Below, piece by piece: positions 57,088 through 64,000 of a DNA stretch of 64,000 bases. The stretch covers positions 33,839,239 through 33,903,238 of the forward strand of contig CM033405.1 of NCBI GenBank assembly GCA_019426215.1, given 5' to 3'. The stretch's first letter is position 1; every line of letters begins with the position of its first letter. The notes below the pieces were generated by a model. It was not told where the DNA came from, searched no databases, and saw nothing but the letters and a program-made list of their open reading frames with translations. The stretch is from Buddleja alternifolia (taxonomy: Eukaryota > Streptophyta > Magnoliopsida > Lamiales > Scrophulariaceae). The position numbers were made by a program, and so were the translations under genes.

Positions 57088-59075
57088 ATGCCTGAGTCAA
57101 GAGATCGATTATCGAGGCAAGATGACATTGTAGCAGCTTACAGTAGTCGAAGAATCTCAAACGCTGGTAATAGAAATATGGAGAGGGGTAGTCCAGTAAT
57201 TTTCATTCTACAAGATGAAAATGAAGATGGGCAGTCTGTTGGAACTCCGTTCCGGTGGAGAGGTGCAGCGATGGCGGGTACACCTGGACCAATGGGAGTT
57301 GCTGCTGGGAGGGGTCTTTTTGGAACTCCAAGAATTGGGCGCATTGCACCAATTATAGGGCGTGAGAACTTGTCGCCAGTGGTCGGAAGTGGCCGTGGTT
57401 GGAGGAGCCCTTTGCCCATTTGGTATCCTAGAAGACCTCTCAATGACATAACTTCTGTAGTGAGGGTAATTCTTGATTTATTTTGTATGGAAATTGCTTT
57501 ATTTTGTTCTTGTTCTTGTGTTGAGTTGAATTTGGTACTTTTTCGCTCAAGTGGTGGCTTAATTACTTTTTTGCTTGTTTGGGATGCAATTGTCGGTTTG
57601 CGTTTAATTTGCTTGCGAACTAGTTCTATGTGCATTTCCTAAATTGTTTGGGATGTGGATCTCATTAGGTTATGTTAAACTTACATGATGAGCTTGTATA
57701 CTTGGACCTCATAAATATGGCTTCGAAATGGTAGTTTTTGTTCATGCACATTTGTCTGGTTATTTAGTTCTTATGCAATCTTAATTTCATATAAATTTCT
57801 ATTAAGTGATGCATGTTTTGGTGGAACCTCAGCTGGCTATGTGCTAAGCGCACATATCGTTTTTAGTTATGCTTTAATATGCTGATGTATATGTACTTAT
57901 TGGTTGGTAGTTTTTCTATTTACTCCACCGTTCTTTAACTTTACTAATTATAGTATATTAATGTGTTACTTGGATTTCCAATAATTGTTTGATCTCAAGG
58001 CAGTATGATTGCTTGACAGTCCGGATGCAAATACAATCTTCACTTTATGTTTAGCTCAATTTCTGTTTGTGTTATTGATTGAATATAGGTCCTGTTGTGA
58101 GTTGTTTGTTATATTTTCTTTGCATTTCTTGTGCATATAGGCAAGCATTTTATTTTTCGTTTCTTTTTCGACTGTTGAGCAAGTAATCAAATATGAACTT
58201 GGAAATGAATGCAGGTACTTAGAATCAACAATAAGTCCAAAACGAGTTTGTGTTTCAGTGTCATTGCTGTCGGTATGGAGTATTTATACGTTCTAGTTTT
58301 ATGCACCCAGTAACTTACATATGAAAAGATACAATACTACCCTGTATCTAATTGGTACTACTGAAACTGGTTATTTTGTGAAACCTCACATGGAAATGAA
58401 GTAACATTGCAGTATTTTCCAGATGTCGGTTGAGGGCTCTTGTGGTTTTGACTTTTCGGGAACTAAAATATGCTCTCCTCGAGCTTTTTATTCTCTTAAA
58501 TTTAGAACTACATTGATTTTATCTGGTTCAGATATATTTGGCTTAATGCAGTTCATTTACACTGGCGAGCAAGAATTTGTAGTTATGATTTTCACTATCT
58601 CAGTGAATTAGGATTTCCAAGGGATTTTTCTACTATAATGTATATTGAACTCGTCCTTATACAATTCTCTGTATAGGCAATGGAAAGAAGAAGAGACCGT
58701 TGGAGAGTTGGCGAAGGCCTATTACAAACTGAGAGTCCTATTCTCCAGGACCGAATAGTTCATAGACCTTCTGTATCTACATCCGGTGCTCATCTTGAGC
58801 ACGATATTTCTATGATTTCCCCGGCCCCCTCAATCTCAATGAAACGGAGTCCAACGACTATCATTGGTAAAGTGCCAAAGATATTGCTCGATATCACAAC
58901 CAAGAACAATGGAGAATCATCAGAAGATTGCTTGACGCCGCAGAAGAAGCTCTTGAACAACATTGACACTGTTGAGAAAGTGGTGATGGAGGAGCTACGT
59001 AAGCTGAAGAGGACGCCCTTGGCTAAAAGGGCAGAAAGGGAAAAAAGGGTTCGGACATTGATGTCGATGCGATGA
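57088..59075 (+). CDS. UVI4/OSD1 (POLYCHOME/GIG1) family APC/C inhibitor, two exons
   Basis: Exons 57088-57465 and 58677-59075 join in phase 0 for 258 residues. The start [11 protein letters not shown], the block [22 protein letters not shown] across the splice junction and the C-terminal [12 protein letters not shown] are family hallmarks. Three APC/C-binding signatures are visible: the GREN box (91-94, GxEN), the D-box RRPL (115-118) and the terminal Met-Arg tail (257-258). Family members hold back the anaphase-promoting complex, controlling entry into endoreduplication and, for OSD1, the second meiotic division. I cannot decide between UVI4 and OSD1 from the sequence. The intron of 1211 bp has ordinary GT..AG ends. 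Confidence 0.95.
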
Positions 59076-59180
59076 TTTTTTAAGGTAAATGTCGGTTTTG
59101 TCCTCAATCAAGGTTGAGATTGCAGGGGTACTTTGGGGATTTCCGAAGGAACGTGAAACTTTCGACTTGGGTTGGATTGT

Positions 59181-59235
59181 CGATCATCTCTTGATGATCG
59201 AGTTCTCGGTTGTTATTGATCATCTCTTGATGATC
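59181..59235 (+). other. Twin hairpins in the UVI4/OSD1 3' flank
   Basis: CGATCATC-TCTT-GATGATCG at 59181-59200 and GATCATC-TCTT-GATGATC at 59218-59235: two nearly identical 7-8-bp stems with the same TCTT loop, 37 bp apart, about 110 bases after the stop codon. They probably lie in the 3' untranslated region. Confidence 0.7.
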
Positions 59236-59529
59236 TAAATTTGTATCAGGATGGCAAGAGAGTTTTGTTAGCATCTGGTTGACAGTATTATTGTAGGGTT
59301 GCATGTAGAGTAGTTGCATTTCGTGCTTGAATCTTATATAGTATGGAATATTTTGCTAAGTTCTTAGTTGCATGAATATTACTTAGTACTTAGTAGAGAA
59401 CAATTCGCATTATAGTCATAATTTGCGAAAAATTACTAGATACGATTTTACCGTGTATGAACTATTGGGAATATCAAAGTTGAGATTTTATTGTTCAATC
59501 TTGGCTGGTGTGATTATGATTGCACGGGG

Positions 59530-59830
59530 CATTATTACGAGCCGGTTTGGTTAGAGCTCTTGTTTAACGAGTTGAGTCGAGTCTAATTATGCATGTTTGT
59601 TGCTCATAAGCTTGTAGATAAAAAATATATTTTATTTTCTATTGTATTAATAATATTATAAGTTATAACATATATTATTATGTATTTTACTATTTTATCA
59701 TTATATGTATATTATTACAATTTTAAGTTTGAGCTTTACGAGTTGAGATTCACTTGAGCTCTTTTATTTTGGTTCGTCAAGCCTGAGTTCAAAATTTTTG
59801 GTTTGAGCTCGAGTTTGTTTACATATCTTA
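59530..59830. mobile_element. GAGCTC-rich TIR-type repeat, degenerate
   Basis: It has inverted runs of gagctcttgtttaacgagttgag (near 59555) and gagctcgagtttgtttaca (near 59805), similar in composition to the MULE-type element at 11081-11691. Exact ends could not be set. Confidence 0.4.
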
Positions 59831-59992
59831 ATTTTTTTAGCTAGTGCATTGAAACAACCAAATTATATCATTATCACTATCTAGGTGTCTCAATATAAAT
59901 TATCAGTGGGAGTTTCTCCTATGATCAGTGCCAAATAAAACGACTCTATGAAACTTATCTCTAAACTTAACAATGTTTAAGATTTATTTAAG

Positions 59993-60748
59993 GGTAATTG
60001 GTAGATTGGAGTCATTGGACCCTCGAATTACCACTTTTAGGGTAATTAGCATATTGCACCACTTGAATTGCCTACTTTTGGCACTTTGCACCCTTAAATG
60101 AGACTTTTGGCACTTTGCATCATCAAATTGGATATAGTTTGACATTTTACACCCTAAAGCGAATTTACATCATCTAACTCATAAAATAAACAAGTTCAAT
60201 TAATTTTGAAGGGTAGAATTGTAAATGCCAAGAGAAAACATGAAAATCTGTAAAGTCAGAAAACAAAATTATAGCATAGAAAAAGTAAAAATTTGTAGAA
60301 GTTCTCCCAATTATGAAACTGAAATCTCTAACATTACATTTTCAAAACTAGGAGAACCCTTTATATGCAAATGCAATAATAGTGTGATATGAGGCTTGAA
60401 GTCGATGGTGGAGATTCTTCATTGGTTTCTACAGGGATTGAAGAAGGGATTTTATATTAACTAACCCTAAAATTGAGACGACTTCTACAGATTTTCACTT
60501 TTTTTTTGGGTTTGAACTTTTACAAAATTTGACATTTTTTTGGGCATAATTTTACTTAATTGTATTTATAGTTTCTCTTCAAAAATTGAGTGAACTCATT
60601 TTTGTTGAGTTAGATGGTGAAAATTTGCTTTAGTGTGCAAAATGTCAAACTATATGCAATTCGAAGTGCAAATTGTCAAAAATCAAATTTAAGAGTGCAA
60701 AGTGCCAAAAAGTGGTAATTCGAGGGTGCAATTTGCGAATTAGCCTAA
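59993..60748. mobile_element. Long-TIR foldback element
   Basis: The left arm (about 60040-60200) and the right arm (about 60600-60748) are inverted copies over roughly 150 bp, with matching blocks such as TTTTGGCACTTTGCA and ATAGTTTGACATTTT in order. The left end carries a second copy of the outermost block (59993-60038: AGGGTAATTGG...TCGAATTACCACTTTT). The interior has no transposase. Such long inverted repeats can fold into a hairpin RNA. Confidence 0.85.
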
Positions 60749-60749
60749 A

Positions 60750-61190
60750 AGATACAATGTCCTAATTACAGAATTTTATCGTAATTAGATTGAAATTACA
60801 CCGACCCGTGATGTCTTAATCTAGTGGCAAGACTGAGGCCCTACAACTTAGATGTCATGAGTTCGATTTTACTAGATATATGTGTTATTTTTCTACTTAT
60901 ATAGTAATTTTTTATTTTTAGTTTGTAGTTCATTGTTACTAATTTATAATAGAAAATTGTTGTTTATAATTATTGATTCGATATTCAATTTAATGATATA
61001 ATCATTTCATTCAAAAAATAAATAAATTGAAATTATAACTCAAATCTTTTTTTTTGTTTAAGGTGACCGTGAAAACTACACCACAAATCTTATCATCTTC
61101 CCTATTTGTTATTGTTGGCATAGATTATAAAAGCCAGAAAAAATTATCTGTTCCAAAAAATGAAAAAAAAATGAGAAAAATTTATGGATA
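60750..61190. other. Intergenic, no gene
   Basis: AT-rich without a recognisable open frame or repeat. Confidence 0.5.
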
Positions 61191-61199
61191 GGCTAAGGT

Positions 61200-61682
61200 G
61201 GCAAGTGGGACCCATGTATACAAATCCGCCGCGTCATACCACCTTCTTCTCCGCCCCCAGTTTTTCTTGGAGAGCCCAACTCTCTCTCTCTCCTCTCTCT
61301 CTCTAACATGCGCAATCCTATCTTCTTCGGGTCATATATCTGCATCATTACCCATTTTTTTGACAACTTTTTATAAATTTTTTGCATGTCAATGCCAATA
61401 AATTCTTTTTTCTATTTTGAAAATTGGTTTTTTCCTTTTCCTTGTTGTAAAAAATAACATTTACCCATCAATTCTTCAGCTCAATAGATCTAGTTTTCTT
61501 TTGCTTACATCTTTTTATACTCTTGATTCTATAAAGAACCCATTTTTTTTAATTTTTTTTTGGCTTAAATTGAAAATCTTCATGGGTTTTTGTTGAAATC
61601 AGATCCCTTTGAGTTGTCACTGTTCTATTTGATGTGGGCTTCTATCAAATTGATTAAATTTGCATCAAAATTTGATCTTTTT

Positions 61683-61714
<32 letters not shown>
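61200..61714 (+). other. 5' leader region of the ABHD18-like gene
   Basis: A CT-rich stretch at 61250-61310 (tctctctctctcctctctctctc) is typical of plant leaders and core promoters. A TA run of 14 or so units (61685-61713) ends directly at the start codon. No intron could be placed. Confidence 0.5.
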
Positions 61715-61716
<2 letters not shown>

Positions 61717-63789
61717 GGTTACTGTAAATATGGGCACCCTTTACTATGTACTTGATCATGTATATGGTGCATTGCTGCACAGAACAAAGATAAGCCCTCA
61801 ATTTTTTTCTAAGGGTTGGGGTGGTACAAAGCTTGAGCTTCTAGAAAGAATGATAAATCAATTGTTTCCTGAAGTAGAAGGACAAAACTGGCCTCCTGCT
61901 ATAGTGCAGCCCATTTGGAAAACAGTTTGGGAATCAAAGACTGCTTGTCTTAGAGAAGGGGTATTTAGGACCCCTTGTAATGAGCAGCTTCTCAATGCAT
62001 TGCCCCCCGAGTGTCACAATGCAAGGGTTGCTTTCCTTTCCCCGAGATTCGTTTCGCCCGAAAAGATGGCCTGTGTTGTTCATCTTGCAGGTATAATTGT
62101 GCTAGTGTTGTGGCCAGCTTGTTTTATCAGGTTTTAATGTGATTTGTGTAGCTTATTGGTTTTTGTATGATGTGGTTTTATGATTATAATGTCTTAAGTT
62201 CATAATGTTTGTCATTTAGCTAATGCAGAGAAATCGACTAATAATCTCTGTCCATATATGCTGCTTAACTTTTTATTTTAATCTAGGGGATATCTTTGAT
62301 GTGGTTCATTAGGAAGATTGAATTAGATATTGAATTTTCTTAAAAAAGTTCGATGTAGATGAAATTCTTCCTTTACATTTTGAGTGCCTGTCTATATATT
62401 GGCGATGTACATGTATTTTCGAAGTTCCAACAAGTTTTCGTCCAAGAAACTAGTTGAAAAATGGCTTCTGATTTTTGTGTGAGTTGATTAAGCTAAGCAT
62501 ATGTAGCTATATATGGATTCACGATTGTAATGGTGAAAGAGTTGGAAAGATTTAAACCTTCTTATAGGTGTTCTAGGCACTGTATTGAGGTTTTTCTCAT
62601 GATTTGATGTGATCAAGTATCCTTGTTCTACTTCCCTATATGTTCAATTGAATAGTTTGCTCTGACAAATAAGATAATGGATACCAATTCAATATATAAT
62701 AAGATATCTTTTTGCTTCACTAATAAAGTATTGGATTTGCTACTAATGATAATGATATTAGGCATATGTTCTTCTTTTGAGCATTTGTTCTTTCTTCTTT
62801 GTGGTCCACAATGTTTTGATACTCTATTTTCCTATATTCAGGCACGGGAGACCATTCATTTGAGCGAAGGTTGCGTCTTGGTGGGCCTCTGCTAAAGGAA
62901 AATATAGCAACTATGGTGCTCGAGAGGTCAAATAGAAATCTATTAACCAATAGCTTTGAATTTTTTTTATGGAATCTTATTAAAGCTATGTATTTTTCAG
63001 CCCTTTCTATGGAAGAAGACGTCCTATGCTTCAACGCGGAGCAAAACTCTTGTGTGTTAGTGATTTGCTCTTATTAGGAAGAGTCACCATTGAAGAGGCT
63101 CGTAGTCTTTTGTATTGGTTAGATTTTGAAGCCGGGTTTGGGAAAATGGGTGTATGTGGACTTAGCATGGGTAAGACTTTAACCTTAGATATAATTACAT
63201 GCATGCCCTTCACTTATTGAGTAATTACCACGAGCCTCCGGAGGTTTTGAAAATTACCAAGACATTCCCCGTCAAAATCCTGATAACTCAAAAGGTTATC
63301 AAAAGACAGTGAGTGAAATTGTAATATATTTTTACTGATGGGGTGAAATTGTAATATGTTTTTACCGACAAGGGAAGTTATGGTAATTTTTCAAATCTTG
63401 GGTTGTTTTTCTTAATTAGAGTCTCATGCAGGGTGTCATTGTAATTTACTCAAAAAAAAAAAAAAAACTTGTGAGTTGATTCAAGAAAATAGCTTATTTC
63501 TTACATGAATGTAGGTGGGGTCCATGCTGCTATGGTTGGATCGTTGCATCCGACGCCTATTGCTACACTCCCGTTTCTTTCTCCACATTCTGCTGTCGTA
63601 GCATTCTGTGAAGGGGTACTAAAGCATGCCACTGCATGGGAAGCTCTTAGAGAAGATCTTTCCATGCAGAAAGCCGCAATGACACTCGAAGAAGTTAGGG
63701 AGCGAATGCGAAATGTGTTGTCCCTGACAGATGTCACACGGTTTCCAATTCCCAAAAATCCCGATGCTGTTATATTTGTTGCTGCTACG
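61715..63789 (+). CDS. ABHD18/DUF2048 alpha/beta hydrolase, 5' part (gene continues past the window)
   Basis: Four exons: 61715-62090, 62842-62926, 63001-63170 and 63515-63789, all with GT..AG ends and matching phases; a donor at 63790 leads out of the window. The readable part is 302 residues, beginning MVTVNMGTLYYVLDHVYGALLHRTKISP, with GWGGTKLELLERM and ACLREGVFRTPC in exon 1, and HLAGTGDHSFERRLRLGGPL across the exon 1-2 junction. The nucleophile elbow GLSMGG (catalytic Ser209) straddles the exon 3-4 junction. This matches plant proteins with the DUF2048 domain, related to ABHD18. Substrate unknown. The charge-relay Asp and His should lie in the missing 3' part. Confidence 0.92.
63217..63453. 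mobile_element. MITE in intron 3 of the ABHD18-like gene
   Basis: About 237 bp with inverted ends TTGAGTAATTACCACGAG (63217) and the inverse TTGAGTAAATTACAATGAC (63453). It sits between exons 3 and 4, 60 bp before the acceptor. A poly-A tract follows it. No coding capacity. Confidence 0.75.
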
Positions 63790-63939
63790 GTAAGTAAAAT
63801 TAGTTGCAACTCTTTGTTTATGAATTTGCACCGAGGAAAAAATTGCATTTATCCCGTATTGTTGTTTTGTTTGTATAATATCTAAATCTCTTGAGTCTTT
63901 AGGAATCAGAAAAAGTATAGACTGTGTTATGATGTCAAC

Positions 63940-64000
63940 GTTAGGCACTGACTCGCTTGAGCTCAGTTTATTGAGCTCGAATTCGAACTTGTTGAGTTCA
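63940..64000. mobile_element. Start of a GAGCTC-type TIR repeat, cut by the window edge
   Basis: The sequence (cttgagctcagtttattgagctcgaattcg) resembles the composition of the elements at 11081 and 59530. Only one end is in view. Confidence 0.35.

Noticed and set aside
58423..58611. 62-residue frame in the UVI4/OSD1 intron
   Set aside because: Both flanking exons join in phase without it, and the family has no such insert.
1..64000. tRNA, rRNA, CRISPR arrays, bacterial-type operons or integrated pararetrovirus
   Set aside because: None was seen; the retroelements present all have plant copia, gypsy or LINE features, with no movement-protein or viral coat signature.

Overview
The window is nuclear DNA from a flowering plant, most likely a eudicot. 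The genes are intron-split with GT..AG junctions and AT-rich introns, the proteins belong to plant-specific subfamilies (RABA4-type Rab, UVI4/OSD1-type APC/C inhibitor, plant OTU protease, cornichon), and about half of the sequence is transposable elements of plant families. I saw no operons, CRISPR arrays, rRNA or tRNA genes.

Layout. 1-6.4 kb: a decayed, rearranged duplicate of the cornichon locus, broken by a minus-strand LTR, then an intact single-exon RING-H2 gene (-) and a Harbinger-like MITE. 6.4-14.7 kb: a stack of nested elements. A truncated L1-type LINE is joined to a 5'-truncated Ty1/copia element. The copia RT gene carries a MULE-type MITE, and the copia 3' LTR carries another family's solo LTR. 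15.4-15.7 kb: a second, 5'-truncated LINE tail. 16.8-19 kb: the intact four-exon cornichon gene (-). 21-26 kb: a second copy of the Harbinger-like MITE, then a five-exon OTU protease gene (+). 27-33 kb: no convincing gene, ending in a Helitron 3' terminus with a broken GRF zinc-finger fragment upstream. 34-35.4 kb: two-exon RABA4-type GTPase (+). 36-40 kb: old LTR debris and a TIR element. 40.6-46.5 kb: a decayed PIF/Harbinger transposase, its Myb/SANT-like ORF1 partner, a second SANT-like gene with an 8-bp frameshifting duplication, and a GRF zinc-finger/membrane-protein gene. 47.6-53.3 kb: a very young, nearly complete Ty3/gypsy chromovirus (-) beside older gypsy LTR remains. 57-59.1 kb: UVI4/OSD1 family gene (+). 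60-60.7 kb: a long-TIR foldback element. 61.7 kb to the end: the 5' part of an ABHD18/DUF2048 hydrolase gene (+), cut by the window edge.

The cellular genes do not form a pathway. They are housekeeping genes for trafficking (cornichon, RABA4), ubiquitin and the cell cycle (RING, OTU, UVI4) and a hydrolase, separated by transposon-rich spacers. The most informative parts are the dated nesting series at 6-15 kb, the cornichon duplication, and the PIF/SANT/GRF cluster at 40-46.5 kb.
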